A stretch of DNA of 64,000 bases from Anaerobacillus alkaliphilus. Lineage in GTDB: Bacteria; Bacillota; Bacilli; Bacillales; Anaerobacillaceae. The notes under the pieces are model-generated. The model saw nothing but the letters and a program-made list of their open reading frames with translations, made no database searches and was not told the origin of the DNA. How positions within the stretch are numbered: the stretch's first letter is position 1; each line of letters starts with the position of its first letter. Below are positions 1-7,373 of the stretch, piece after piece. The DNA is taken from NCBI RefSeq assembly GCF_004116265.1, contig NZ_QOUX01000046.1:62001-126000 (forward strand), written 5' to 3'. A program made the translations under genes and the position numbers.

Positions 1-342
1 AAATGTCAACAGCATTCCTAGGTAAACTGTATAAACGTTACTTTCTGATGCACCTTTAAAAATTTGTTTTTTTCGGAAGTAAAGGTCAAAGCTAGCTATA
101 ATTAATAAGTTAAATAGATTACTTCCCAATACATTTCCCACTGCTAAATCGGGATTGTTAATACCAATCGCTGTCAAACTTGTTGTCACCTCAGGTAACG
201 ATGTAGCCCCCGCTAGAAATATGGTTCCGATCAGTAAGCCCCCTAATGACGTACGCTCACTAAGTACATCTGCATAGGTTGAGAGCTTCACCGCTGCGAT
301 TACTGTGATTGTTGCTGCTAAGATAAATAAGACAAAGACCAT
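1..342 (-). CDS. Cation:proton/sodium exchanger of the CaCA family (partial, N-terminal part)
   Basis: The frame reads leftwards from an ATG at 340-342 with an AGGGGG ribosome binding site at 352-357 and runs off the window start, so only about 114 N-terminal residues are present. It is hydrophobic and contains the alpha-repeat signature of Na/Ca exchangers: GATSLPE followed by GNVLGSNLFN (about residues 45-78). These repeats bind the transported cation at the membrane centre. The gene lies behind a yybP-ykoY manganese riboswitch (426-530), so the likely job is Mn2+ (or Ca2+/Mn2+) export. Family assignment is seen in the sequence; the manganese role is inferred from the riboswitch. Confidence 0.85.
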   Translation of the reverse strand, partial: MVFVLFILAATITVIAAVKLSTYADVLSERTSLGGLLIGTIFLAGATSLPEVTTSLTAIGINNPDLAVGNVLGSNLFNLLIIASFDLYFRKKQIFKGASESNVYTVYLGMLLTF

Positions 343-374
343 GAATACATTCCCCCTAAGTTTGCGAAAATAGA

Positions 375-431
375 AAAAGACCCTTTTATGAAAAAGCTCT
401 CGAAATAAAAGCTCTTTCATAAAAAGGTCTT
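375..431 (-). terminator. Intrinsic terminator, expression platform of the Mn riboswitch
   Basis: A long imperfect hairpin: AAGACCTTTTTATGAAAGAGCT on the transcript pairs with AGCT followed by TTTTCATAAAAGGGTC, and is followed by a U run. The 5' arm shares the conserved AAGACC end of the aptamer, so ligand binding would compete with terminator formation, as in known yybP-ykoY ON switches. Confidence 0.75.
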
Positions 432-530
432 GCGTACTTTGTAAAACACAAAGCTTAATGAACCGAGTGAATACATTCACCGAATTGACGATTCATTAAC
501 CGTTTGGTCGCTACTCCCCTTTTTGGGCTT
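426..530 (-). promoter_or_regulatory. yybP-ykoY manganese riboswitch aptamer
   Basis: On the minus strand the element opens with AAAGGGGAGTAGC (around 509-524) and closes with GCAAGACC (426-433), the two most conserved blocks of the yybP-ykoY family, separated by paired segments. Members of this family sense Mn2+ and turn on exporters. It lies between a sigma-A promoter (548-576) and the exchanger gene. The stretch 343-703 holds this element, its terminator and promoter, and then the leader of the opposite-strand GDPD gene. Confidence 0.9.
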
Positions 531-547
531 ATTCTTTTGTCGTAATA

Positions 548-576
548 AATGTATCACACCTTTAAAAACGCGTCAA
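548..576 (-). promoter_or_regulatory. Sigma-A promoter of the riboswitch/exchanger transcript
   Basis: On the minus strand TTGACG (571-576) and TACATT (548-553) are separated by exactly 17 bases, upstream of the riboswitch. Confidence 0.7.
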
Positions 577-703
577 TTGTTTTAGTTTTGGATTTTCGCA
601 ATGTTTCTGTAAATTATTTGTAAAGTTTCTCAATTAATGAAGGGGAATGTTTGTCACTAGGCGAATTGTAACAAAACAACATAATAAAGAGGTGTTTTAA
701 GTA

Positions 704-1444
704 ATGAACAAGACATTAATATTTGCTCATAGAGGTTCTGCAGGGACGCATCCAGAAAATACAATGGATGCATTTCAAGCAGCTTTAGACGCTGGTGCTG
801 ACGGTATTGAGTTAGATGTTCAACTTACAAAAGATTTTATTCCGGTAGTTATTCATGATGAGACGGTTGAACGAACGACGAATGGAACAGGTTGGGTTAA
901 AGATCTCACACTTGCGGAGCTTCAGCAACTCGATGCTGGGAGTTGGTTTTCCCCTTCCTTTTCGACAGCACGAATTCCAACTTTACAAGAAGTGCTTCAA
1001 TGGGTTTCTGGTACGCAACTAATTCTAAATATTGAGCTAAAAAATGGCATCGTAAGGTACCCCGACATTGAAAAAAAAGTTCTAGAATTAGTTGAACAAT
1101 TTAACTTAATGGATCGCGTAATTATTTCCTCGTTTAATCATTATAGTTTAGTAGAAATAAATCAACTTAATAGTGAAATAGAAACAGCAATCCTATTCAT
1201 GGAAGGTCTTTACGAACCTTGGAACTATGCAAAAGGGATCGGAGCCAGCGGTTTACATTGTTTCTTAGCAGTAGCTGTACCTGAACTTATCATTGGCGCT
1301 GCTAAAGCAGGTACTCCTGTTCGACCATTTACAGTAAACGAAGATCATCATATTCAAGCATTAATAAGCGGAGGATGTTCCGCTATTATTACCGATTGGC
1401 CAGAAAAAGCTTTTAAAATACGTACGACAATGACTGAGCGCTAA
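704..1444 (+). CDS. Glycerophosphodiester phosphodiesterase family protein
   Basis: This 246-residue protein has the GDPD fold signature. H9-R10-G11 near the N-terminus, the PENT motif (17-20), E36 and D38 in GIELDVQ, and H51-D52 are the metal-binding and catalytic residues of the family. GDPDs hydrolyse glycerophosphodiesters, such as deacylated phospholipids, to glycerol-3-phosphate and an alcohol. There is no signal peptide, so it should act in the cytosol. The start is ATG with a GAGGTG site. It is followed 18 bp later by an MFS transporter in the same direction; the pair may import and break down a polar lipid head-group compound (inference). Confidence 0.88.
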   Translation: MNKTLIFAHRGSAGTHPENTMDAFQAALDAGADGIELDVQLTKDFIPVVIHDETVERTTNGTGWVKDLTLAELQQLDAGSWFSPSFSTARIPTLQEVLQWVSGTQLILNIELKNGIVRYPDIEKKVLELVEQFNLMDRVIISSFNHYSLVEINQLNSEIETAILFMEGLYEPWNYAKGIGASGLHCFLAVAVPELIIGAAKAGTPVRPFTVNEDHHIQALISGGCSAIITDWPEKAFKIRTTMTER

Positions 1445-1462
1445 CGTGCTGGAGGTAAGAAG

Positions 1463-2737
1463 ATGATAGCTAATAAACCATTCTCCTACGGGAAGATATT
1501 TGTCATTGGTAGTGGTTTCTTTGCACTAATGCTTATTTGGACGTTTTATAATGCCTATATGCCTCTTATTCTAGGTGATTACATCGAAAGTCGAGCAATT
1601 CGTGGTGCTATTATGGGGCTTGATAACTTACTTGCGGTTCTTTTAATCCCAATTATCGGTGCATGGTCTGATCGAATGAATACAAAAATCGGTAATAGGC
1701 TTCCTTTCTTAGTCATTGGAATGCCTTTAGCTGCGATCTTTTTTGTCATCATCCCTTATGGAGCAGCAGTTGCACTTTGGGTGCTTTTGGTTATTGATAT
1801 CATTTTCCTACTTGCTATGACAATTTACAGAGCACCAATTATCGCTCTAATGCCTGATCATACTCCTTCAGAAAAACGTTCTACAGCAAACGGAATTATT
1901 AATTTTATGGGTGGCGTCGGGGCAATTATCGCTTTATTCGGTTTATCAACTCTTTACGGTATTGATCGTACCTATCCGTTTATAGTTGCAGGCCTACTAC
2001 TTTTTTTAGCATTTCTTTTCCTTTATTTTACTGTTGATCGACACCCACCTTATGTGAGTAGTACGAAAGATGAATTAGAGGAAACGCAAGCTTCGAACTC
2101 TTTTTTTGAGGGACTTCGACAATTAAAGAAGCCTGAATTTAGAGGTCATTTATTTATTTTAATTGCGATTTTTGTGTACTTTATTGGCTATACCGGTGTA
2201 GAAGCACTGTTTACAGTTTATGCTGTTGAGCATCTAGAAATGGCAGAAAGTACGGCGGGATTTACATTAGGTTTTTTCAGCTTAGCTTTTGTTTTATTTG
2301 CCATTCCTGCTGGACTATTAGGTAGTAAACGAGGGAAAACCCCAATGATGTTAATCGGGTTAATTCTTTTACCGATGGTTTTTATTTGTATCCCTTTCTT
2401 GCCTATGATTGATGAGGTTTTTCCAAACATCAATGAGGTACTTTTGCTACAAATCGTTTTGTTTTTAGGTGGCTTGGCTTGGGCTTGTATTAATGTTCAA
2501 GCATACCCCTTAGTTGCAGACTTAGGTGGAAAAAGTAAAATTGGCTTTTTTACTGGCTTATATTATTTGTTTTCAATGGCCTCAGCTATCATTGCACCCG
2601 GAATATTAGGATTACTTATGGACGTATTCTCCCATCCTGCCCTCTTTTATGGTGCAGCAGTTAGCTTTGTCATCGCCTTTTATTTCCTAAAAAAAGGTAG
2701 TAACATTGTTACAAAGACGACACCTAAGGGAACTTAA
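1463..2737 (+). CDS. MFS transporter, SLC45/GPH-like, 12 membrane segments
   Basis: A 424-residue integral membrane protein with about 12 hydrophobic segments. The loop after the second segment carries GAWSDR followed by a basic KIGNRLP element (about residues 66-81), typical of the MFS and especially the SLC45 and glycoside-pentoside-hexuronide branches. A GGAGG site lies before the ATG. It sits 18 bp downstream of the GDPD gene and likely shares its transcript. The substrate cannot be read from the sequence; a sugar or a glycerophospho-compound are candidates. Confidence 0.8.
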   Translation: MIANKPFSYGKIFVIGSGFFALMLIWTFYNAYMPLILGDYIESRAIRGAIMGLDNLLAVLLIPIIGAWSDRMNTKIGNRLPFLVIGMPLAAIFFVIIPYGAAVALWVLLVIDIIFLLAMTIYRAPIIALMPDHTPSEKRSTANGIINFMGGVGAIIALFGLSTLYGIDRTYPFIVAGLLLFLAFLFLYFTVDRHPPYVSSTKDELEETQASNSFFEGLRQLKKPEFRGHLFILIAIFVYFIGYTGVEALFTVYAVEHLEMAESTAGFTLGFFSLAFVLFAIPAGLLGSKRGKTPMMLIGLILLPMVFICIPFLPMIDEVFPNINEVLLLQIVLFLGGLAWACINVQAYPLVADLGGKSKIGFFTGLYYLFSMASAIIAPGILGLLMDVFSHPALFYGAAVSFVIAFYFLKKGSNIVTKTTPKGT

Positions 2738-2752
2738 ATAAGTGAAGCAAGA

Positions 2753-2778
2753 AATAGGGGAGTTTTCCCTCCCCTATT
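2753..2778. terminator. Hairpin between convergent genes
   Basis: AATAGGGGAG pairs perfectly with CTCCCCTATT around a 6-base loop, between the stop codons of the MFS gene (+) and the SplA-like gene (-). The T tracts are poor, so efficiency is uncertain. Confidence 0.5.
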
Positions 2779-3024
2779 CTAGCCTTCTTCTCCGTATAAC
2801 TCTTGATATGCAGCTTCTGCAGCCTCTTCAGAAGAAAATAAAGCATCATCATCTTCAATTGTATGAAACGTTTCATGCAAAAAAAGAGCGACTTTATTAG
2901 GATCTTTTGGATGTTGAACAATTTCAGCTGGAACAATATTAGCTACTGTTGCGGTATGTGGATTATGATAGATCACGTGTACTTCATCCCCTGGCTTTAC
3001 ATCCTTTGGATCAATGGTATTCAT
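2779..3024 (-). CDS. SplA-like small regulatory protein
   Basis: An 81-residue protein beginning MNTIDPKDVKPGDEVHV with IYHNPHTATVANI, then EIVQHP and an acidic C-terminus containing SSEEAAEAAY. This pattern resembles SplA, the small regulator of the spore photoproduct lyase operon of Bacillus subtilis. The match is from memory of the family and is not certain. The start is ATG behind AAGGGTGAG. No splB-like gene is adjacent, so if it is SplA-like it has been separated from its usual target. It is monocistronic here. Confidence 0.55.
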   Translation of the reverse strand: MNTIDPKDVKPGDEVHVIYHNPHTATVANIVPAEIVQHPKDPNKVALFLHETFHTIEDDDALFSSEEAAEAAYQELYGEEG

Positions 3025-3119
3025 TGTTTTCTCACCCTTTCATTATGACACTATGTGTATTTTTTACGCTAGAAGAGAAAAATATGTTAATTACTAAAAA
3101 CAAATTCAAAGCGTGTTTG

Positions 3120-3177
3120 TTGACAGCTACAATAATTTTTGATTATACTAACGTTTGTATTTAGTATGTATAGCAAC
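3120..3177 (+). promoter_or_regulatory. marR promoter with downstream operator half-site
   Basis: TTGACA (3120-3125) and TATACT (3144-3149) are 18 bases apart. Just downstream, GTATGTATAGCAAC (3164-3177) matches nine of nine bases of the right half of the palindrome at 3684-3697, suggesting autoregulation by the MarR protein. Confidence 0.6.
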
Positions 3178-3196
3178 TAAAAAGCGAGGGGTCTTC

Positions 3197-3631
3197 TTGA
3201 AACTAACTTTCCATGATCACATAGGTATTAAAATTCATAAAACTGACTTGTTACTTACCGGCCTTATTAAGGCTAAGCTAGACCCGTATAACTTAGCACC
3301 TGAACAAAATCTTATCATGATGTTATTATGGGAAAAAGACGGTATTACTCAAAATCAGTTAGTAGAAAAATTGAATAAGGATAAAACGAATATAGCTAGG
3401 ATGGCTTCAAACCTTGAGAAAAAGGGATTTATTAAACGAATTCCTTGTACTGACGACCGTCGTTCAGTTAAGCTTTACCTTACCCCGTGTGGTAGAGATC
3501 TCGAGAACCAAGTGACGCCTATCGCCGCAGAATTTAACCAGATCATTACTAATGGAATATCAAAAGAAGAACTTTTTGAACTTGAAAGATTACTTTCAAT
3601 CATCAATGAGAATGTCCGAACTACCCTGTAG
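3197..3631 (+). CDS. MarR family transcriptional regulator
   Basis: With a TTG start behind GAGGGG (5-base gap) the protein has 144 residues, the usual MarR size. The winged helix is seen as EQNLIMMLLWEKDGITQNQLVEKL, the recognition helix NKDKTNIARMASNLEKKGFI, and the wing with the DDRRS motif typical of the family. A longer open frame starts at a TTG at 3155 but lacks a ribosome binding site. The next gene encodes an azoreductase; MarR/azoreductase pairs in Bacillus (YodB, MhqR types) respond to quinones, diamide or azo compounds, so this is probably its repressor (inference). Confidence 0.88.
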   Translation: MKLTFHDHIGIKIHKTDLLLTGLIKAKLDPYNLAPEQNLIMMLLWEKDGITQNQLVEKLNKDKTNIARMASNLEKKGFIKRIPCTDDRRSVKLYLTPCGRDLENQVTPIAAEFNQIITNGISKEELFELERLLSIINENVRTTL

Positions 3632-3683
3632 TTCTGGCCTACCCTACAAATGTTGCTACAACAACTAAACATCTAACCACTTG

Positions 3684-3697
3684 GTTGCTATAGCAAC
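3684..3697. promoter_or_regulatory. Perfect 14-bp palindrome, probable MarR operator
   Basis: GTTGCTATAGCAAC is fully self-complementary and lies between marR and the azoreductase gene, 31 bases before its ATG. A related half-site arrangement GTTGCTACAACAAC is at 3652-3665 and another copy lies in the marR promoter (3164-3177). Confidence 0.6.
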
Positions 3698-3728
3698 TGT
3701 TATCATAAACTATTGGAGGTTTTACCAG

Positions 3729-4355
3729 ATGGCAAATGTATTATTTATCAAGGCAAATTCAAGACCGATTGAGCAGTCTGTTAGCGTTAAGCTATACTAT
3801 TCTTTTCTAGAAAATTACCTGGCTGCAAATCCAGAAGATACAGTAACAGAACTTGATTTATTTAGAGAAAACCTACCCTATTACAATACTGACATGATTA
3901 ACGGCATGTTTAAAGTATCTAAGGGAATTGAACTAACACCTTCAGAAGAAGAAGCAACCAACCTAGTCACAAAGTATTTAGATCAATTTCTTGCTGCAGA
4001 TAAGGTCGTGTTTGCGTTCCCGTTATGGAATTTTACTGTACCAGCTGTTTTGCACACATATTTAGATTACTTGGCCCAAGCAGGCAAAACTTTCAGGTAT
4101 ACAGCAGAAGGTCCAGTTGGCTTGCTTAACGATAAGAAAGTTGTTCTTCTGAATGCACGAGGTGGCGTGTATTCGGAAGGACCGGCTCAGAGCGCTGAAA
4201 TGGCCGTTAATTTCATTACGAACATGTTACACTTTTGGGGAGTTACCGATATTACAACGGTAATAATAGAAGGACACAATCAGTTTCCAGATCAATCTGA
4301 AGCAATTATTTCCGAAGGACTTGATAAAGCAGCCTCAATTGCGAAAAATTACTAA
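3729..4355 (+). CDS. azoR: FMN-dependent NADH:azoreductase
   Basis: A 208-residue flavodoxin-fold protein starting [13 protein letters not shown], with the substrate/FMN loop [19 protein letters not shown] and the NARGG segment near residue 140 that are typical of AzoR enzymes. These dimeric cytosolic enzymes reduce azo bonds and quinones using NADH and bound FMN. The ATG at 3729 has TTGGAGG upstream; a frame opening at 3681 would start inside the operator and is rejected. The gene follows the MarR gene and is preceded by a 14-bp palindrome, consistent with repression that is lifted by electrophiles. Confidence 0.9.
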   Translation: MANVLFIKANSRPIEQSVSVKLYYSFLENYLAANPEDTVTELDLFRENLPYYNTDMINGMFKVSKGIELTPSEEEATNLVTKYLDQFLAADKVVFAFPLWNFTVPAVLHTYLDYLAQAGKTFRYTAEGPVGLLNDKKVVLLNARGGVYSEGPAQSAEMAVNFITNMLHFWGVTDITTVIIEGHNQFPDQSEAIISEGLDKAASIAKNY

Positions 4356-4361
4356 AATGAG

Positions 4362-4400
4362 AAAGGTACACAGGGAGGAAATAACCCTATGTACCTTTTT
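4362..4400. terminator. Bidirectional terminator of azoR and the 47-residue ORF
   Basis: AAAGGTACACAGGG pairs with CCCTATGTACCTTT (one mismatch) followed by TT. It ends exactly where the left target duplication of the MITE begins. Confidence 0.8.
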
Positions 4401-4407
4401 ACTTTAA

Positions 4408-4567
4408 GGCTGTTTTCGCAAAGTTTGTTGCTTTAAAAATACTAAGAATTCACAACTAAGTTAGTAAGTATTGCTCTTTTCTTACATTTTATTGGCGGAT
4501 AATTTATTCTAGGGTATTTTTCCGATTACTTTAGGGTGAAAAAACCACAATGTTTACGAAAAGAGCC
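4408..4567 (+). mobile_element. MITE, copy 1 (160 bp, 8-bp target duplication)
   Basis: The element begins GGCTGTTTTCGCAAA and ends TTTACGAAAAGAGCC, so its ends form a 15-bp inverted repeat with two mismatches. It is flanked by the direct repeat TACTTTAA at 4400-4407 and 4568-4575. A second copy with the same ends and about 85 percent identity lies at 10497-10658 with a different duplication. It has no coding capacity. Ends beginning GG and 8-bp duplications recall the ISL3 family (inference); no transposase is present in the window. Confidence 0.9.
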
Positions 4568-4710
4568 TACTTTAAACATGGGAAATAAGGATACTTTAAT
4601 GTTTGGACAACATTTTCGGGCTTAATAATACATCCATTTTTACTTTCTATCAATTTAACTTTATTGATACTGTCCCCGTTATAATAGATTGGTTGTTGTG
4701 TATGCTTCAT
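4567..4710 (-). CDS. Small 47-residue protein ending at the MITE junction
   Basis: An ATG at 4708-4710 with a strong GAGGAGG site opens a 47-residue frame, starting MKHTQQPIYYNGDSINKV and ending KYPYFPCLK. No family is recognised. The stop codon TAG is built from the last bases of the target duplication plus the first base of the inserted MITE. Without the insertion the same position would read TAA, so the protein length is unchanged. Downstream lies the hairpin 4362-4400, now separated from the gene by the MITE. The strong ribosome binding site is the main evidence that it is real. Confidence 0.55.
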   Translation of the reverse strand: MKHTQQPIYYNGDSINKVKLIESKNGCIIKPENVVQTLKYPYFPCLK

Positions 4711-4872
4711 AATAGTTTTCCTCCTCAAAATAGTTGAAATCCATTTATTAAAAATAGTCTAGTATTTTCAAGACTTGTCTTAGGGAAATTTATATGATAT
4801 TTTGCTAGAATTCTTTTGCTAATAACGATATAGTAAAACTATACGATTACTGCAAAGAAAAGGAGTTCTCCA

Positions 4873-6111
4873 TTGACTGAAACATTACTTATTAATTTCC
4901 TAATCTTCCTTTTACCCGTATTAGTTTATTTAATCGTTTTAGAGTACAAATATACCTTTCGAAATAAAAAAGTATTAATCTTACTTGGCTCTCTTTCAAC
5001 GATATTGTGCATGAGCTACCCAATTACGCTTGAGCTTGGTTTCACCTTTGATTTACGTTATTTTCCCTTTATTATTGCTGCCTTGTATGGCGGATACAAA
5101 GTAAGCTTCCCTTTAATATTTGTCATCATCGTTTACCGTCTAATCGTTGGTGGAAATGGCGTAATTCAGTCGATTATCCTCTCGACAGCGATCTTTATGG
5201 TGGTACCGTTACTTCATAAAAAGTTTCTTACTCTTAATACCACGAAGAGAATTTGGTGTGCAGCGGGAGTAGCTTTTGGTATCATCTTTACCTTTCTAAT
5301 TACGCTCACAAGATATTACGAAACGTTAAATACCGAATATTGGATCATCTCAATTAATTCTATTACGATTTATGTTGTAGGAATTGTAATTATTATCTGT
5401 TTAGTAGAGAAAATTATCTCAAACAGTCAATTGCGTGATAAATTGGTGACTACTGAACAGATGAACGTTATTAGTGAACTATCAGCAAGTATCTCTCACG
5501 AAATAAGAAATCCACTGACTGTTACAAGTGGCTTCCTCCAACTATTAAATAAATCTGAGTCGATAACTCCACAAGAAAAATGGTACATTGAGTTATCATT
5601 ACAAGAATTAAATCGTGCTGAAAAAATTGTTAGTGATTTTCTTGCCTTTGGGAAGCCTCAGTCGGTAAATATGGTTCACTGTAACTTCAAAGATGAAACT
5701 GAATATGTAAAGAATATTATCACTCCGTATGCAAATCTTCATAAAGTGTCTGTTGAATTGAACTTTAGCAATACTCTATCTAAAACATATGATAAAAACC
5801 AAGTTCAACAGTGCTTACTAAATCTTTATAAAAATGCGATTGAAGCAATGAAAGACAATGGTGGGATTCTCTCAATTGATGTGTCAAGCCAAGATCATAA
5901 TATCATTATTAAAATTAAAGATACTGGGATTGGAATGTCCAATGAGGAAATTTCGAGGCTAGGAAAACCTTACTATTCAACAAAACACGAAGGTACAGGA
6001 CTTGGGATGTTGATGGTCTTTAGTACGATCAATAAACTAGATGGAAAAATAGAAGTGACTAGTCAGGTTGGAAAAGGGACAACATTCCTTATTACCATTC
6101 CGACCCCATAA
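4873..6111 (+). CDS. Membrane-bound sensor histidine kinase (5TM LytS/YhcK-like sensor, sporulation-kinase type)
   Basis: The 412-residue protein has five to six hydrophobic segments in residues 1-185, then a HisKA domain with ISHEIRNPLT (phosphorylated H209) and an ATPase domain with N box NLYKNAIEAM, DTGIGM, and GTGLGM. This N-terminal region resembles the 5TM receptor of LytS/YhcK proteins, and the kinase core is closest in style to Bacillus KinB/sporulation kinases that lack a receiver partner. No response regulator gene is adjacent, consistent with feeding the Spo0F phosphorelay (inference). TTG start behind AAGGAG. Confidence 0.85.
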   Translation: MTETLLINFLIFLLPVLVYLIVLEYKYTFRNKKVLILLGSLSTILCMSYPITLELGFTFDLRYFPFIIAALYGGYKVSFPLIFVIIVYRLIVGGNGVIQSIILSTAIFMVVPLLHKKFLTLNTTKRIWCAAGVAFGIIFTFLITLTRYYETLNTEYWIISINSITIYVVGIVIIICLVEKIISNSQLRDKLVTTEQMNVISELSASISHEIRNPLTVTSGFLQLLNKSESITPQEKWYIELSLQELNRAEKIVSDFLAFGKPQSVNMVHCNFKDETEYVKNIITPYANLHKVSVELNFSNTLSKTYDKNQVQQCLLNLYKNAIEAMKDNGGILSIDVSSQDHNIIIKIKDTGIGMSNEEISRLGKPYYSTKHEGTGLGMLMVFSTINKLDGKIEVTSQVGKGTTFLITIPTP

Positions 6112-6114
6112 AAA

Positions 6115-6149
6115 AAGTGCCCTATACTACCTTGTATAGGGTACTTTTT
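6115..6149. terminator. Bidirectional terminator after the kinase gene
   Basis: GTGCCCTATAC pairs with GTATAGGGTAC (one G-T) followed by TTTTT on the plus strand and by a T7 run on the minus strand, serving the kinase gene and the opposing nitroreductase gene. Confidence 0.85.
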
Positions 6150-6191
6150 GTGATTAATGATGATTAATTTCTGCTCTTGCTCATTTAGTGT

Positions 6192-6869
6192 TTAAGTAAT
6201 CCACTTAACTACCTGGTCCGTCTCTTTTCTTGTTTTAGGACGTGGGTCTTCCACACGGTAACCAAAAGCAACCATTACTGAAATATCTAAGTGCCCACCT
6301 TCTAGAAGTCCTTCTTGCTTAAATAGTTGATGTACAGCGTCATAATTAAAACCTTCAATTGGACAAGAGTCTATGCCGATTTGTGCGGCTGCTGTCATCA
6401 TATTGGCGAGAGCTATATAGGTTTGTTTGCTTGCCCAATCAAACATGGTTCGCTCACTATCTAATAAATGAAGATCGTCCTCTTGAAATGCTTTATATCG
6501 TTCATGAATTCTAGGAATGATTTCTTCAGGAAAGCCTTTGACCTCCCTCAAGTGATCGTATATATAGTCAGAGTCATACTTGGTATCTAACATTGTCCTA
6601 GCTAAAATTGCCACAAAGTGACTGGCAGTCGGAAGTTGTCCTTGGGCCCCCCATGTCACTTCTTTTAACTTAGTTCTTAATTCTTCATTCTGAATGACGA
6701 TAAACTTCCACGGCTCAATACCAATTGAACTTGGTGATAATCGGGCTGTCTCTAAGATAAATTGAAAATCATCCTCAGATATTTTTTTGTCTGGATCAAA
6801 CTTCTTCGTTGCATGCCTAAATTGAAATGCTTCTAAAATCTGTTGCTTTTTCGTTTCTTTACTTTCCAT
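6192..6869 (-). CDS. Nitroreductase family NAD(P)H-dependent oxidoreductase
   Basis: The 225-residue protein shows the nitroreductase pattern: FQFRHATKKFDPDK near the N-terminus (FMN phosphate binding), LSPSSIGIEPWKFIVI, and a C-terminal VAFGYRVEDPRPKTR. Such flavoenzymes reduce nitro compounds or quinones in the cytosol with NAD(P)H; size and layout resemble Bacillus YfkO/YdgI. The ATG at 6867-6869 has AAGGAAG in front; an upstream frame opening at 6908 would overlap the rhodanese gene without a site of its own. It is the second gene behind the rhodanese gene, 25 bp away. Confidence 0.88.
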   Translation of the reverse strand: MESKETKKQQILEAFQFRHATKKFDPDKKISEDDFQFILETARLSPSSIGIEPWKFIVIQNEELRTKLKEVTWGAQGQLPTASHFVAILARTMLDTKYDSDYIYDHLREVKGFPEEIIPRIHERYKAFQEDDLHLLDSERTMFDWASKQTYIALANMMTAAAQIGIDSCPIEGFNYDAVHQLFKQEGLLEGGHLDISVMVAFGYRVEDPRPKTRKETDQVVKWIT

Positions 6870-6894
6870 AATACTTCCTTCCATACTACGGTAT

Positions 6895-7227
6895 TTATTT
6901 ACCTGCATATTCTTTCCATGCAGTTATGCCACCCTCTAAAACAGCAACATCAAAATTTTTAGCCGAGAGGATAGCTGCGCACTTGGTAGCTGAATTTCCA
7001 GTTGAACAAGTGACAATGATTTCCTTGCCTACTGGTAATTCCTCAATAGAGTCCTCATCAGATAAGTTAAAAATTATTGTTTTAGGAATATTTATTCCTT
7101 CTATATTTACATCCTCAATATGATATGTATTATATTTATCTTCCGCTCGTACATCCACTAAAAAAATACGCTCATCTTCGTTAAGTTTATCCATTAGTTC
7201 CTTTGGCGAAATTTTTTTTATCGACAA
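6895..7227 (-). CDS. Rhodanese-like single-domain sulfurtransferase
   Basis: A 110-residue single rhodanese domain starting at TTG behind AAAGGAGATG. It has FLVDVRAEDKY, the active-site loop CSTGNSA (six-residue loop starting with the catalytic Cys, about residue 74) and the closing LEGGITAWKEY. Rhodaneses carry persulfide sulfur on the loop cysteine. It is the first gene of a two-gene operon with the nitroreductase, suggesting a role in sulfide or redox stress (inference). Confidence 0.88.
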   Translation of the reverse strand: MSIKKISPKELMDKLNEDERIFLVDVRAEDKYNTYHIEDVNIEGINIPKTIIFNLSDEDSIEELPVGKEIIVTCSTGNSATKCAAILSAKNFDVAVLEGGITAWKEYAGK

Positions 7228-7373
7228 TTATATCATCTCCTTTATATTTATTATCTAATACAAATAACCCCTTCACGTATAGCAATAAACACTTAAATTG
7301 GACCTTCATAGGAGTGATGCTATAATAAGCATAATTCGATTACCTAAATAAATATTTCGTGAGGTGTTTTTCT

